A stretch of 48,041 nucleotides of DNA, taken from positions 1 through 48,041 of the forward strand of contig QHQA01000203.1 of NCBI GenBank assembly GCA_003219695.1, read 5' to 3'. The translations under genes and the position numbers were made by a program. The notes beneath the pieces were generated by a model that was not told where the DNA came from, did not search any database, and saw nothing but the letters and a program-made list of their open reading frames with translations. Positions 1 to 8,737 of the stretch are shown here, piece after piece (positions within the stretch are counted from its first letter, which is position 1; every line of letters starts with the position of its first letter). The DNA comes from Verrucomicrobiota bacterium (lineage in GTDB: Bacteria; Verrucomicrobiota; Verrucomicrobiia; Chthoniobacterales; UBA10450).

Positions 1-112
1 CCCGCAAGAGCGTTTCTTTGCCATGGACTTTGCGCAGCCGCCCAATCCATTTTTCCACCGCGTGCAAATCGTTGCTGAGCGCTCCAGTCTCGCGCACTTC
101 TCCCTAGATGAC

Positions 113-829
113 ATGCACGCTACCCGATTACCCCTGCTTATCCTGATTGCTACGTTTGTCTTTGCCTTTCAACTCGAAGGCGCAGACACGGCTATTGTTT
201 CTGTCGGCGGCACTTCTATCGTTTTGCCGATACCCGAAGGCTTTTTTCGCTATGACGGCAAGAGCACAAAAGTTGATAGACTTCATCAAGGGCTACTCCC
301 AGCAAGCAACCGTATGCTTGCCGAATTCTGTTCAGAGGAGAGCTTGGCCGAGGTGCTTCTAGATCGCTTTCCAAAAATCGAACGCCGTTTTAACGCGCAG
401 GCGGAGCGCAGCCTTGAAACGCTTTCAGTGACCCCTGAGTTATTCAACGAGATCAAGCCGGAATTGCGCAAGAGCATGGCAGTTTCAGAAAGCTATCGGG
501 ACGTCATCAAAGAACTGGAGAGGAATACAGCCTCAGCCGTTGCAACGCAATTCAACTTACCAATGACCATGAAAGTCGGCGAGATGATTCCTCTCGGAAT
601 CTTCGATGAGACGGACGAATCGGTATGTTTTTCAGTCTTAGGTAAGGTGCATGTACCTACGCTCCCGGACGATTATGTCTCAATCACGGCGGGTTGCATT
701 CTCAGAGTTCGAGGCCGTGTGTTCTATCTCTTCTCTAGCTCGCCGTATCACGATAAGTCAGATATTGCGTGGGCGCGACGAAGCCTCCAAAACTGGAGGG
801 ACGCCGTCCTCAAAAGCAATGCTCGATGA
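113..829 (+). CDS. secreted protein of unknown function
   Basis: The 238-residue protein starts with MHATRLPLLI followed by a hydrophobic stretch and an Ala-rich end (about residues 1-24), a good Sec signal peptide, so it is probably exported to the periplasm or outside. The frame stays open upstream to about position 23, but that extension would put about 30 polar residues before the signal peptide, so the ATG at 113 is preferred. The mature part is mixed alpha/beta with no cysteine cluster or catalytic motif that I recognise. It stands alone, with no close partner on the same strand. Function unknown; existence as a gene is likely from the signal peptide and the protein-like composition. 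Confidence 0.7.
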   Translation: MHATRLPLLILIATFVFAFQLEGADTAIVSVGGTSIVLPIPEGFFRYDGKSTKVDRLHQGLLPASNRMLAEFCSEESLAEVLLDRFPKIERRFNAQAERSLETLSVTPELFNEIKPELRKSMAVSESYRDVIKELERNTASAVATQFNLPMTMKVGEMIPLGIFDETDESVCFSVLGKVHVPTLPDDYVSITAGCILRVRGRVFYLFSSSPYHDKSDIAWARRSLQNWRDAVLKSNAR

Positions 830-1194
830 CAGTCCAGAGGCCAACCTTCGATTGCAACATAGGTTATCCCAAAATCGATATTTTTTCTTGCCATGAGTTC
901 GGTTTTTACTATTTCATTGCCAACTTACGACAGGGCAGCCGCAATCGGTGCAAACGACAATAGTCCTTAGAGACTCGGCTCTATGAATCTAAAAAAAGCA
1001 GGGACCCCATGGACGGGCCTTCTTCTGATGGCTGATTGCTTGGCCAGAAATGTTAATAGGCAAGGCTGCGCGCCAACCAGCATCACCAGATTCCATGAGC
1101 TGCTGCATATTGCTGCTGAATCCTACTTGTCGGATTTTAAGCAGGTTAAGCTGGTGTCCGACGATGCTAGCGGCGAGTGAGGAAACCGAGGTGT
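830..1194. other. 365-bp gap without a convincing gene
   Basis: Short overlapping open frames of 60-80 codons exist on both strands (for example plus 983-1180 and minus 989-1225), but none has a recognisable motif or a clear ribosome binding site. It is AT-richer than the flanking genes near 880-1000. It probably holds the promoter of the gene starting at 1195; I cannot pick a promoter with confidence. Confidence 0.4.
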
Positions 1195-1857
1195 ATGACA
1201 AAATTCGCGCCAGAAAGTGTAGCATGCGGTAATTGTCGGCATGTGTTCACCCATCACACCCTTGCCAGCACTTACACTTTTGGCTCTCCCGACCTAGATA
1301 CGCGTCCGCCGGAGATGCAGCGTTCCACGATGCATGCGTGGGTTCAGCGTTGCCTGTCCTGCGGTTACTGCTCCCACGACGCGAGCGAATTTGACGAACG
1401 ATTTCGACAGGTGATCGAGGGCAGCGCGTACCGCTCGCAGCTCACTGATACCCGTTACCCGAAGCTTGCCTCCGAATTCATCTGTACAGGAATGCTCGCC
1501 GAGGCGGCCGAGCAGGGAGCAGACGCTGGCTGGGCGTATCTCCACGCGGCTTGGGCGTTGGAGGATGCGAATAAGGACGAGCTCGCTAGAATTTGGCGCG
1601 GGAAGGCTGCCGACAAAATTCTTGCTGTTCTTGGCGACGGGCAGTTATTCGCAGAGCAGCCGGGTGCATCGGAGGCCATCATGGCCGACTGCCTGCGGCG
1701 TGCCGGTCGCGGCGCTAAGGCGCTGGAAGTTGTAGAACGAGGTTTGAGCCAAAGTTATGCAAACGTGATTCGTAAGATTCTGTCGTTCGAGCGAGTACTT
1801 ATCCAGCATGGGGATACGGGCCCGCACTTAATCAAGGAAGCACTTGAAGCTGGATAG
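1195..1857 (+). CDS. zinc-ribbon protein, DUF2225-like N-terminus with helical C-terminus
   Basis: The 220-residue product begins MTKFAPESVACGNC; the GAGG-like sequence just upstream of 1195 supports this ATG over one six codons earlier. Two cysteine pairs, CGNC near residue 12 and CLSCGYC near residue 57, look like the knuckles of a zinc ribbon. The spacing and the intervening PDLDTRPP segment resemble DUF2225-type proteins (inference from pattern only). From about residue 90 the protein is Ala- and Glu-rich helix, reminiscent of TPR-like repeats (AAWALEDANKDELAR, ALEVVERGL). No enzymatic motif is visible; a zinc-binding scaffold is the most that can be said. Confidence 0.75.
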   Translation: MTKFAPESVACGNCRHVFTHHTLASTYTFGSPDLDTRPPEMQRSTMHAWVQRCLSCGYCSHDASEFDERFRQVIEGSAYRSQLTDTRYPKLASEFICTGMLAEAAEQGADAGWAYLHAAWALEDANKDELARIWRGKAADKILAVLGDGQLFAEQPGASEAIMADCLRRAGRGAKALEVVERGLSQSYANVIRKILSFERVLIQHGDTGPHLIKEALEAG

Positions 1858-1903
1858 GCGGCAGTCGATCACTGCCCTCTGTCGCCCTGAGGCCCGGGAA
1901 TAA

Positions 1904-1971
1904 GCACGAATCGACACGAACAGTTTGGGAAAGTCTTCTCTAAATTAGTGTTTATTCGTGTCCATTCGTGG
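1904..1971. repeat. inverted CACGAAT-type intergenic repeat
   Basis: GCACGAATCGACACGAA near 1904-1920 is mirrored by TTCGTGTCCATTCGTG at 1955-1970. Related words recur near 2305-2335 (CACGGATTACACGGATGACACGG), 2500-2520 and 41910-41945. It sits between the 3' ends of convergent genes and could form a hairpin that ends transcription from both sides. Confidence 0.6.
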
Positions 1972-2040
1972 TTGAAATCACCGTTCGCAGTAATCCGTGG
2001 TTAAGAATTCCTCCTGGGACAATCGCTCTGACGAATTTAA

Positions 2041-2067
2041 TGCGACGGTCGCAGACCGCCGCTACAG
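2041..2067. repeat. short palindromic element edged by CTACAG, supplies a stop codon
   Basis: The element contains GGTC and GACC arms (GACGGTCGCAGACCGCCGC) and ends CTACAG. On the minus strand it reads CTGTAGCGG, and its TAG is the stop codon of the gene at 2062-2292. Similar edges are seen at 12730, 18050, 18137, 18330, 18380, 31121, 32329, 37437, 40834 and 45945. Confidence 0.6.
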
Positions 2068-2292
2068 TTTTTCCAAGCATTCGAGCGCTTTGTCGTAGCT
2101 TTTGCGATCCAGGTAATGTTTCAGTCGCGGATCGATCGGCTGCGGAAGCGATTGTTGCAGCTTCTCGATTTTTTCTGAGACTGCGCGCAATCGCGCGATG
2201 TGTTTTGCTTCGTCGCGGCGGCTCTCCTCGTCCCGAATCACTGCAAGGCGCTCTCGCAAAGCCTGCGCTAAATCGACCAGAGTATTTTGCAT
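2062..2292 (-). CDS. small coiled-coil protein of unknown function
   Basis: The 76-residue product starts MQNTLVDLAQALRE; the frame extends five codons upstream only to a GTG inside a repeat, so the ATG at 2292 is chosen. Residues 5-50 are strongly helical and charged with a heptad-like pattern (LAQALRERLAVIRDEESR, RAVSEKIEKLQQSL), followed by a short KHYLDRKSYDKALECLEKL helix. There is no signal peptide or membrane segment, so it is probably cytosolic. Its stop codon is part of the repeat at 2041-2067, which raises the possibility that the original C-terminus was slightly longer. Function unknown. Confidence 0.6.
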   Translation of the reverse strand: MQNTLVDLAQALRERLAVIRDEESRRDEAKHIARLRAVSEKIEKLQQSLPQPIDPRLKHYLDRKSYDKALECLEKL

Positions 2293-2528
2293 TTGATTAA
2301 GAACCACGGATTACACGGATGACACGGATTCATCAAATGACGAAATCCGAATGACGAATTAATGACAAAACTCGACTGTGGAAACACTGGATCGTTGTGA
2401 TAAGTCGGTCGCGGCAGCCACTGGATTCGATATTTGCCATTTTTGTTCCTTCGGCATTCGACATTCGTGCTTCGTCATTATCTCATCCTTCATCCGCACC
2501 CATCCGTGAAATCCGTGATTAGAATTTT

Positions 2529-2948
2529 TCAGCGGCGGCCGGTTTCAGAGAGTAACTGGCGTTTCGCTTCAAGCCAGTCTGACTCTGCGTCGCCGGGTAA
2601 GCCAAATCGGCGGCGGCGTTCGGAGATGAAGTAGGCGCGGAGACGAACGGCGTCGTCCGATGGCTCCGCAGTAATACTTCGTGCTTCGGCGGGTATTGAG
2701 ATTTTGCCTCCACGCGTTACCGGGATTTTCCTGCGGGCGGCTCCGGAAGTTTTTCGCGCAGCTGATGTCCGGCGCACCGTTGGGGTCTTTTTGATTTTCA
2801 TTTCGGCGGGCGGTCCGTCGGCTTCGGGAGGCACCGGATTTTTGCTTTGGATAGTTTTCGTTTTTTTCGGCACAGATTGATCGGTATTGGTGGTTTCAAT
2901 TCGTTTATCGCGCGTCAGCCGGTTGGCAAGTGGTTTCTCGCTCTTCAC
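2529..2948 (-). CDS. basic linker protein with C-terminal DUF2934 domain
   Basis: The 139-residue protein has two parts. Residues 1-95 are a low-complexity Lys/Arg/Ser/Thr/Pro tail (KKTKTIQSK, RRTSAARKTSGAARR) typical of a flexible nucleic-acid-contacting region. Residues about 98-135 (RLRAYFISERRRR to ESDWLEAKRQLL) match the DUF2934 pattern, a roughly 35-residue helix-turn-helix-sized domain of unknown function found in many soil bacteria. No partner gene overlaps it. A DNA- or RNA-associated role is only a guess from charge. Confidence 0.75.
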   Translation of the reverse strand: MKSEKPLANRLTRDKRIETTNTDQSVPKKTKTIQSKNPVPPEADGPPAEMKIKKTPTVRRTSAARKTSGAARRKIPVTRGGKISIPAEARSITAEPSDDAVRLRAYFISERRRRFGLPGDAESDWLEAKRQLLSETGRR

Positions 2949-2975
2949 AAGACGTCGCCTCCAATAGTAATTTAG

Positions 2976-3131
2976 GCTTCCAGTCCGCCACCGGACGGAT
3001 TCGCCGTGGCGAACCTGACGGGTCGTGCAAGCTTCCCAGTCCGCCAGCCGGACGGACTCGTCCTGTGGCGAGCCTGCTCATTACCGACCAGGCAAGATGC
3101 CTGGTCGACGAGACAGGCAAGATGCCTATGT
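2976..3131. repeat. tandem palindromic intergenic repeats
   Basis: Two copies of a unit beginning GCTTC(C)CAGTCCGCCA and running through CCGGACGGA to GTGGCGA(A/G)CCTG lie at about 2976-3017 and 3031-3076. They are followed by two copies of AGGCAAGATGCCT (3090-3102 and 3115-3127), itself an imperfect palindrome. Together they fill most of the gap between the divergent genes at 2948 and 3169, where regulatory sites would be expected. Confidence 0.75.
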
Positions 3132-3168
3132 TACGTGTCACGCGGCCACATAAAAAATCCATAGCAAT

Positions 3169-3585
3169 ATGAGACATTTCGTTTTTCGCTGGGCTGCCAC
3201 GACGATTGCGGTCATGGTTGCTTCCTCAATCATCCATGGAATCCGTTACGACACTGTCGCGGCGCTAATCGGCGCGTCGCTGTTGCTCGGTATTCTCAAC
3301 GCCTTTGTTCGCCCGTTCCTGTTGATCCTAAGCGCGCCGCTGATCCTGCTTACACTGGGCTTTTTCATTCTGATCCTGAACGGACTGTTGCTGCTCCTGG
3401 TGCCGAGCATCGTGGGCGGTTTTCATGTGGATAGCTTTTGGAGCGCGTTCTGGGGCGCGATCGTGATCAGCATTGTCAGCTGGATCTTGAGCGCATTTTT
3501 CCGCGGCAGCGACGGACGCGTGCATGTGCTGACGCATCACAGCCATATCAAACGTGTGCGAGGGCGGGTGATCGAGCATGAGTAA
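3169..3585 (+). CDS. YvlD-like four-TM membrane protein (phage holin superfamily IV)
   Basis: The 138-residue protein has four hydrophobic segments (about residues 8-24, 30-50, 53-80 and 92-112) and a basic C-terminal tail. The pattern RWAATTIAVMVAS, LLGILNAFVRPFLLIL and GFFILILNGLLLLLVP is characteristic of the YvlD / mycobacterial four-TM holin-like family. Despite the name this is a widespread chromosomal membrane protein, not evidence of a prophage. The gene is single, diverging from the DUF2934 gene; a tandem GAATGAC repeat begins right after its stop codon. Confidence 0.85.
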   Translation: MRHFVFRWAATTIAVMVASSIIHGIRYDTVAALIGASLLLGILNAFVRPFLLILSAPLILLTLGFFILILNGLLLLLVPSIVGGFHVDSFWSAFWGAIVISIVSWILSAFFRGSDGRVHVLTHHSHIKRVRGRVIEHE

Positions 3586-3596
3586 TGAGGAAGCAC

Positions 3597-3650
3597 GAAT
3601 GACGAATGACGAAGGAATGACCCGCCTTCGCCCGGGCTACGGCGGGCGGA
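3597..3650. repeat. GAATGAC tandem repeat plus CCCGCC hairpin
   Basis: Copies of GAATGAC / GACGAA run through 3598-3620, immediately followed by CCCGCC at 3621 pairing with GGCGGG near 3641 around a CGGGCTAC loop. The rest of the gap up to 3821 contains more ATTCGA/GACGAA words and no gene. Related GACGAA/CGTCATT words occur near 2340-2365, 2450-2480 and 31166-31199. Confidence 0.6.
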
Positions 3651-3821
3651 CGAAATCCAAGTGACGAAGGCGCGGGAATTCGCTGTGTTATCGATGTTTG
3701 GGTCATTTGATCTTTGTCATTGTTTCGACATTCGATATTCGAGATTCGATTTTCGGCTCGGCGATGCGAGCTTTATGAATCATCGGATATGAGACGTGCA
3801 TCATGAATCCTGAAACCGCCG

Positions 3822-4430
3822 CTAACTCAGATATTTGCTGAGCCGGGAGCGGAGTTCTGTGCGCGCGCGAAAGAGGACGCTTTTCACAGCGGGAACGGAG
3901 AGATCGAGGACCTCGGCAATTTGCTCGTAGCTGAGCTGCTGATACCTGCGCAGCACCAGCGCCATTCGCTGGGTTTCTGGTAACTGCTGAATCGCTTCCT
4001 CGATTGCTTGCTGAAGTTCCGATTCCAAAAGGGACGCATCCGGCGCAAGAATTGTCTCATCCTTCAGCGGCGGATCTTCCGTGCCCGGTTCTGGTTGAAG
4101 CGGAACATGGGGATGACGTTTGGTCCGGCGCATCTCGTTGAAAACCAGGTTGCGCGTAATTTTTAAGAGCCAGGTGGTGAACTTGGCGCGCGGCACATAG
4201 CGGCGCGCACTTTTCCAGACGCGGATAAAGACCTGTTGCGCGATATCTTCAACATCGGAATTACTCCCAAGCATGCGCGCGATGGTGCCCGCGACCAAAG
4301 CCTGATGCTTCTCGATGAGCTCCTCGAATGCGCTGGTGTCGCCCTGGCCCACCAGCCGCATCAGTCGCACGTCCGCAGCGTCCTCTTCCGATCTTCCCTG
4401 GGTTCCTCGATCGTTCTCAGACATCGTCAC
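3822..4430 (-). CDS. RNA polymerase ECF sigma factor
   Basis: The 202-residue protein has the two conserved ECF regions. Region 2 is at about residues 40-105 (FEELIEKHQALVAG, DVEDIAQQVFIRVWKS, FTTWLLKITRNLVFNEMRR) and region 4 at about 137-200 (AIQQLPETQRMALVLRRYQ, YEQIAEVLDLSVPAVKSVLFRAR). It would direct RNA polymerase to a small set of promoters. An ATG two codons in is an alternative start. No anti-sigma factor or zinc-finger partner follows or precedes it, so its control must lie elsewhere. It lies about 100 bp downstream of aat on the same strand, possibly co-transcribed. Confidence 0.93.
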   Translation of the reverse strand: MTMSENDRGTQGRSEEDAADVRLMRLVGQGDTSAFEELIEKHQALVAGTIARMLGSNSDVEDIAQQVFIRVWKSARRYVPRAKFTTWLLKITRNLVFNEMRRTKRHPHVPLQPEPGTEDPPLKDETILAPDASLLESELQQAIEEAIQQLPETQRMALVLRRYQQLSYEQIAEVLDLSVPAVKSVLFRARTELRSRLSKYLS

Positions 4431-4529
4431 TTAGACGTTTGCACAAGATAATCATTCCCCCAAAAATGGCAGCTCGCCAAAATTCGGCTCGACACCACAC
4501 TCGTAGCCACGGTCCTCGGGCTGCAAGAT

Positions 4530-5111
4530 CTACACGCCGCTCTCCGCGAATCTTCGTGGCAATTCGACCGCTCTACGCAAGAGCCGCAGGTAATGATTCC
4601 GCGAAATTTCAATCCCGCCAAATTGCTGGAGGTGCGGCGTGAGCCATTGCGTATCGAGCAGGACGAATTTGCAGGCGCGCAAATGCTCGACCAGTGCCAC
4701 GAGCGCAATCTTGGAGGCATCGGTCACACGATGAAACATCGATTCACCAAAGAACGCGCCACCCACCGCCACACCGTAAAGTCCACCGGCCAGCCTGCCT
4801 TCTTTCCAAGCTTCGACCGAGTGCGCATGGCCGAGCTCATGCAAACGCGTGTAGCTCTCAACAATCTCGCGGTTGATCCAGGTATCTTTCCGTTTGGCGC
4901 AGCCTTCAATTACTTCCGAAAATGCACGGTCGATGGTGGTTTCAAAAACGCTCCTGCGCAGGAGACGTCGCAACGCATGCGGCACATGAAAATCTTCCAA
5001 GGGGAGGATGGCGCGCGGATCGGGCGAAAACCATTCGATGGAATCGTCTTCCACGGCCATGGGAAAGACGCCCAGCCGGTAGCCTTGAAGCAGAAGATCG
5101 GGGTCGATCAT
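4530..5111 (-). CDS. aat: leucyl/phenylalanyl-tRNA--protein transferase
   Basis: This enzyme moves Leu or Phe from aminoacyl-tRNA onto proteins with N-terminal Arg or Lys, marking them for ClpS/ClpAP in the bacterial N-degron pathway. Family blocks are clear: GYRLGVFPMA, WFSPDPRAILPL (about residues 27-38), FSEVIEGCA, TWINREIVESYTRLHELGHAHSVE (about 76-100), GGLYGVAVGGAFFGESMFHR and a C-terminal LLDTQWLTPHL. At 193 residues it is the short form that lacks the N-terminal extension of the E. coli protein. The start lies a few bases after a GCTTCAAC repeat array. A sigma factor gene follows about 100 bp downstream. Confidence 0.95.
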   Translation of the reverse strand: MIDPDLLLQGYRLGVFPMAVEDDSIEWFSPDPRAILPLEDFHVPHALRRLLRRSVFETTIDRAFSEVIEGCAKRKDTWINREIVESYTRLHELGHAHSVEAWKEGRLAGGLYGVAVGGAFFGESMFHRVTDASKIALVALVEHLRACKFVLLDTQWLTPHLQQFGGIEISRNHYLRLLRRAVELPRRFAESGV

Positions 5112-5118
5112 TATTTAA

Positions 5119-5153
5119 ACGTTGAAGCGTTGAAGCGTTAAAGCGTTGAAGCG
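5119..5153. repeat. GCGTTGAA/GCGTTAAA octamer array
   Basis: Four consecutive octamers of the form CGTTGAAG / CGTTAAAG lie just upstream of the aat start codon. The same array occurs at 18811-18828, 35981-36023 and 40634-40671, always between genes and usually just upstream of a minus-strand start. Confidence 0.85.
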
Positions 5154-5163
5154 GCGACAATTT

Positions 5164-5254
5164 TGTCATTCTGAGCGGAGCGAAGAATCTCTGATCAGTT
5201 CCTCCTGCAGAAGTTAAAACGACATCAGAGATGTTCCGCTTCGCTCAACATGAC
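5164..5254. repeat. long palindromic TGTCATTCTGAGC element
   Basis: TGTCATTCTGAGCGGAGCGA at 5164-5183 with CTCTGAT at 5189 is mirrored by ATCAGAGAT at 5223 and TTCGCTCAACATGACA ending at 5254. The two arms can form a long hairpin. A relative is at 44025-44115. Similar CATTCTGAGCGAAGCGAAG words are known as dispersed repeats in many soil bacteria (general knowledge). It lies between divergent genes. Confidence 0.75.
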
Positions 5255-5330
5255 AGCCTAGGACTGATGGTTGTAATGCTTCAATCTTTCAACTTCTTGC
5301 AATGAAACATTCGCTTCATAAAATACGCAG

Positions 5331-5528
5331 ATGAAACGCATGCCGATCCTGCTCGCGATCGCATGGCTCACTGCGAGCGGTTGCGCAGACCCGCTCGAAC
5401 AACGCAGTACGCAGGAAGTCCAACAGCAATTGGAACGCGGCGTGACCGGTCAGGGAACGCTTGGCCCAGAGGAACGGTCTCCCGACGACGCGGCTGCGCA
5501 GCATGGCATTCCGCAAACTCATCCGTAG
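5331..5528 (+). CDS. small predicted lipoprotein
   Basis: The 65-residue product has an N-terminal basic-hydrophobic segment MKRMPILLAIAWLTASGC in which ASGC is a reasonable lipobox, so Cys18 would be lipid-modified after signal peptidase II cleavage. The mature part is a short polar, charged peptide (QEVQQQLERG, EERSPDDAAAQH) without known domain. It ends only a few bases before guaA and probably shares its transcript, although no functional link is evident. The lipobox is its main support. Confidence 0.6.
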   Translation: MKRMPILLAIAWLTASGCADPLEQRSTQEVQQQLERGVTGQGTLGPEERSPDDAAAQHGIPQTHP

Positions 5529-5537
5529 CGCGTGAAG

Positions 5538-7121
5538 ATGGCCGACGCACCGACGCATTCGAAAATTCTCATCCTCGATTTCGGCTCGCAGTACACGCAA
5601 GTGATAGCCCGCCGCGTGCGGGAATGCCAGGTGTATTCGGAAATTGTTCGCTTCGATACGCCCGCCGCCGAAATCGCCGCGCTGAAACCGAATGGCCTGA
5701 TTCTTTCCGGCGGGCCAGCCAGTGTGTATGACAAAGGCGCGCCGCAAATCGATCCGGAGATTTTTTTGCTGGGCGTTCCCGTACTGGGAATTTGTTACGG
5801 ACTGATGCTTATGGCGCACCACCTTGGCGGCAAGGTCGTATTCACCGGACGACGCGAGTATGGCGCGGGCGGGTTACACATCAAGAATCGGTCGGAGCTC
5901 TTCGCTGGATTAGGCAGCCAGCTCGACGTTTGGAACAGCCATGGCGACGAAGTGACGGCGTTGCCGAAAGGTTTTCGCGTTGTCGGGACCACTGAAGGCT
6001 GCGACTTCGCCGCCGTCGAAGATCCCCAACGGAAGCTCTACGGATTGCAATTCCATCCCGAAGTCGTGCACACGCCGCGCGGCAAGGAGATTCTGCAAAA
6101 CTTCGTTTATCACATCTGCCATTGCGCGATGGACTGGACGATGGGCTCTTTCATCGAAGAGGCTTGCGCGCGTGTCAGGAAACAGGTCGGCGCTGACAAA
6201 GTGGTGCTCGGTTTGAGCGGTGGCGTGGATTCTTCAGTGACTGCTGCACTGTTGCACAAGGCGATCGGCGACCAGCTGACCTGCATTTTTGTCAATAACG
6301 GCCTGCTGCGCGCGCGAGAGGAGGAAATCGTGCAGCGCGTGTTCGGCGAGAATTTTCATGTCCAACTCAAATATGTGGACGCTTCGGAGCGGTTTCTGTC
6401 GAAATTGCGGGGCGTCACTGATCCTGAGCAGAAACGGAAGATCATTGGCAACGAGTTCATCCGAGTGTTTGAAGACGCGATCATTGATCTCGCAAAGACT
6501 AATGGATCACCGATTACCGATCACAAATTCCGTTTTCTCGCGCAAGGCACGCTTTACCCGGACGTGATCGAGAGCGTGTCAATCCAAGGCAATCCCGCGC
6601 AGGTGATCAAGAGCCATCATAACGTCGGCGGATTGCCGGAGAAGATGCATTTCGAACTGGTCGAGCCGCTGCGCCAATTGTTCAAAGACGAAGTGCGCCA
6701 GGTGGGCCTGCAGCTTGGTTTGCCGAAAGAAATTGTGTATCGGCAGCCTTTCCCGGGGCCGGGTCTGGCCGTTCGCATTCTTGGAGAGGTCACGCCTGAG
6801 CGTTTGTCCATTCTGCGCGAGGCGGACACGATCGTGCAAAGTGAAATGGAAGCCGCCGACTGGTATTACAAAGTCTGGCAATCGTTCGCCGTTTTGCTGC
6901 CCGTGCAATCTGTCGGCGTGATGGGCGACCAACGCACCTATGAAAATACTGTCGTGCTTCGCATCGTCGAAAGCCAAGACGGCATGACCGCCGACTGGGT
7001 CCGCGTTCCCTACGAATTGCTTGCGCGCATTTCCGGCCGCATCAGCAACGAAGTCAAAGGCGTCAACCGCGTCTGCTACGATATCTCCAGCAAACCACCG
7101 AGCACGATCGAGTGGGAGTGA
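5538..7121 (+). CDS. guaA: GMP synthase (glutamine-hydrolysing)
   Basis: This enzyme converts XMP to GMP with ATP and glutamine, the last step of de novo GMP synthesis in the cytosol. The N-terminal class I amidotransferase has the nucleophile elbow [10 protein letters not shown] (Cys86 from this start) and the [10 protein letters not shown] His/Glu motif. The ATP-pyrophosphatase domain carries the P-loop [16 protein letters not shown]. The C-terminal dimerisation domain ends in KPPSTIEWE, the family's invariant tail. The ATG at 5538 is chosen; a GTG two codons upstream is equally in frame. Length (527 residues) is normal. It converges with dop, only about 40 bp away. Confidence 0.98.
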   Translation: MADAPTHSKILILDFGSQYTQVIARRVRECQVYSEIVRFDTPAAEIAALKPNGLILSGGPASVYDKGAPQIDPEIFLLGVPVLGICYGLMLMAHHLGGKVVFTGRREYGAGGLHIKNRSELFAGLGSQLDVWNSHGDEVTALPKGFRVVGTTEGCDFAAVEDPQRKLYGLQFHPEVVHTPRGKEILQNFVYHICHCAMDWTMGSFIEEACARVRKQVGADKVVLGLSGGVDSSVTAALLHKAIGDQLTCIFVNNGLLRAREEEIVQRVFGENFHVQLKYVDASERFLSKLRGVTDPEQKRKIIGNEFIRVFEDAIIDLAKTNGSPITDHKFRFLAQGTLYPDVIESVSIQGNPAQVIKSHHNVGGLPEKMHFELVEPLRQLFKDEVRQVGLQLGLPKEIVYRQPFPGPGLAVRILGEVTPERLSILREADTIVQSEMEAADWYYKVWQSFAVLLPVQSVGVMGDQRTYENTVVLRIVESQDGMTADWVRVPYELLARISGRISNEVKGVNRVCYDISSKPPSTIEWE

Positions 7122-7160
7122 AAATACTGTGATCAGTCAACGTCCACCCACGCCTGACAA

Positions 7161-8687
7161 TCAGTCCACCCGCGCGATGGCGCTCATGAACTCGGAGAAA
7201 TCTTTTCCGTTGCGCGCAGCGTGATTCAGCGCGTCCAGGCGCGCATCCGTCGCCGCCTCGGGCAATGGAATCCGACATGAATAGGCGCCGTTGGTGAAAA
7301 CGATTTCGTCCCACTGGATCGAGGAAATCTCGTCGTTGAAACGCGCCACAGCGCGGCCGCGGAAAAATGCGCGCGTCGTCTCCGGCGGATTAAAGATCGC
7401 AGCTTTGATCTCCTCCTCGGTCGTAATGCGGCGCATCAAACCTTTGCGCAGCAACTCGTAGTACAACCCGCGGTCGAGATCGAGATTGTGATATTCCAGA
7501 TCGATGGATTGCAACCAGGGATCGCTCCACGAAAGTTTTTCCTCTTCCTGTAAAGTATCCAGCAGGAACTTCTTCGCCGCCCAATCAATGCGGTCGCGCG
7601 CTGCCATCGGCTCGCGCTCGAGGTCGTTGAGGACATTCTCCCATTCGCGCAATATCCATGCGAACTCATCTCCGTCTGGCACGTCCCTGCGCAGCTTGCT
7701 GGCGGCGCGCAGATAAATCCGTTGCACGTCGATGGCGGAGATTTTGCGGCCATCCTTCAGTTCGATGATCCAATCGTAAGTTTGATCGCGGCTGATTGAT
7801 TTGTTGGCGTCCACTGGTTGCGCGATCTCAAGCTGCGGCGCTTCGCCACGTTCGATCAGATCCAGAACTAGGGCTGTGGTTCCGATCTTCATCGCTGTGG
7901 CCCATTCGCTCATGTTCGAATCGCCAAGGATCACGTGAAACCGGCGGTAGCGGCTCGCATCCACATGCGGCTCGTCGCGCGTGTTGATCAAAGGGCGGCG
8001 ATTCATCGTGTCGATGCTCACCACCACGCTGAAAAAATCGGCGCGTTGCGAGATTTGATAAATGCCTGGCTCGCTCTGGCTGCTTTCAGCTTCCACGCCC
8101 ATCTTGCCGGCGCCTGCGTAAATCTGGCGAGTGACGAGAAACGGCAGAATCCCGGCGACGATACGATCCCACGCGATATCGCGGTTCATCAGATAATTGT
8201 CGTGGCAACCGTAACTGTGCCCGGCAAAGTCGGTGTTGTTTTTGTAAAGCCGCACCTCGTAGCCGGGCGGCAACTTCTGATTTCGGCGCCGCGCGCATTC
8301 CGCGATGATGCGTTCGCCGGCTTTGTCCTGTGCCGCGATCTGGCAAAGAGTTGTGCATTCCGGCGTGGAATATTCCGGGTGCGCGTGATCGTTGTAGAAC
8401 CGGGCGCCGTTTGAAAGCACGAGGTCGCTCTTTATTTCCTCGAAGCTCAGCGGCCGGCGTTTGTCGATCTCGTAGTAAGCGGATTCATCCGTATCCTGGA
8501 GCAATTCGCGCGCGCGAAAGCCCCGTGCGTCAAGGTGCGGATCTTCCAGATCATAATCCCATTTCATCAGCGCGCCGTGATCGGTGTAACGCCGCACCAA
8601 CTCGATCGATTCGGCTACGACATCGATCGTGTCAGCACCGCACAGCGTGATGCCGTACTCCGTCTCCAGCCCAAAGACGCGTCTCAT
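7161..8687 (-). CDS. dop: Pup deamidase/depupylase Dop
   Basis: Dop deamidates the C-terminal Gln of Pup and removes Pup from substrates; it shares its glutamine-synthetase-like fold with the ligase PafA. Several features indicate Dop rather than PafA. Glu8 is in GLETEYGI. The motif YNDHAHPEYSTPEC contains Asp100, aligning with the Dop nucleophile Asp (Asp95 in Mycobacterium). The Dop-type segment WDYDLEDPHLDARGF is present, and so is the C-terminal RIDWAAKKFLLD with LSWSDPWLQSIDLEY. Conserved core motifs YKNNTDFAGHSYGCHDNYL, INTRDEPHVDASRYRRFHV and GDSNMSEW are intact. The 508-residue length is normal. AGGA five bases before the ATG is a good ribosome binding site. It follows arc by 50 bp, the order seen in actinobacteria, but no pup, prcBA or pafA is adjacent. 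Confidence 0.95.
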   Translation of the reverse strand: MRRVFGLETEYGITLCGADTIDVVAESIELVRRYTDHGALMKWDYDLEDPHLDARGFRARELLQDTDESAYYEIDKRRPLSFEEIKSDLVLSNGARFYNDHAHPEYSTPECTTLCQIAAQDKAGERIIAECARRRNQKLPPGYEVRLYKNNTDFAGHSYGCHDNYLMNRDIAWDRIVAGILPFLVTRQIYAGAGKMGVEAESSQSEPGIYQISQRADFFSVVVSIDTMNRRPLINTRDEPHVDASRYRRFHVILGDSNMSEWATAMKIGTTALVLDLIERGEAPQLEIAQPVDANKSISRDQTYDWIIELKDGRKISAIDVQRIYLRAASKLRRDVPDGDEFAWILREWENVLNDLEREPMAARDRIDWAAKKFLLDTLQEEEKLSWSDPWLQSIDLEYHNLDLDRGLYYELLRKGLMRRITTEEEIKAAIFNPPETTRAFFRGRAVARFNDEISSIQWDEIVFTNGAYSCRIPLPEAATDARLDALNHAARNGKDFSEFMSAIARVD

Positions 8688-8737
8688 TTAAATCCTGCGA
8701 TTTCCGAGACTACCCGTTCGACGCACCGCTTTGCACC

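Noticed and set aside
983-1180. 65-codon plus-strand open frame
   Set aside because: No ribosome binding site, no motif, and an overlapping opposite-strand frame of similar length; not enough evidence.
2976-3131. CRISPR array
   Set aside because: The repeated units here and in the octamer arrays are too short or differ in spacing, have no unique spacers of uniform length, and no cas gene is present.
7122-7160. Possible pup/UBact gene next to dop
   Set aside because: The 40-bp gap between guaA and dop and the 50-bp gap between dop and mpa are too short, and the region upstream of mpa shows no short minus-strand frame ending GGE or GGQ.
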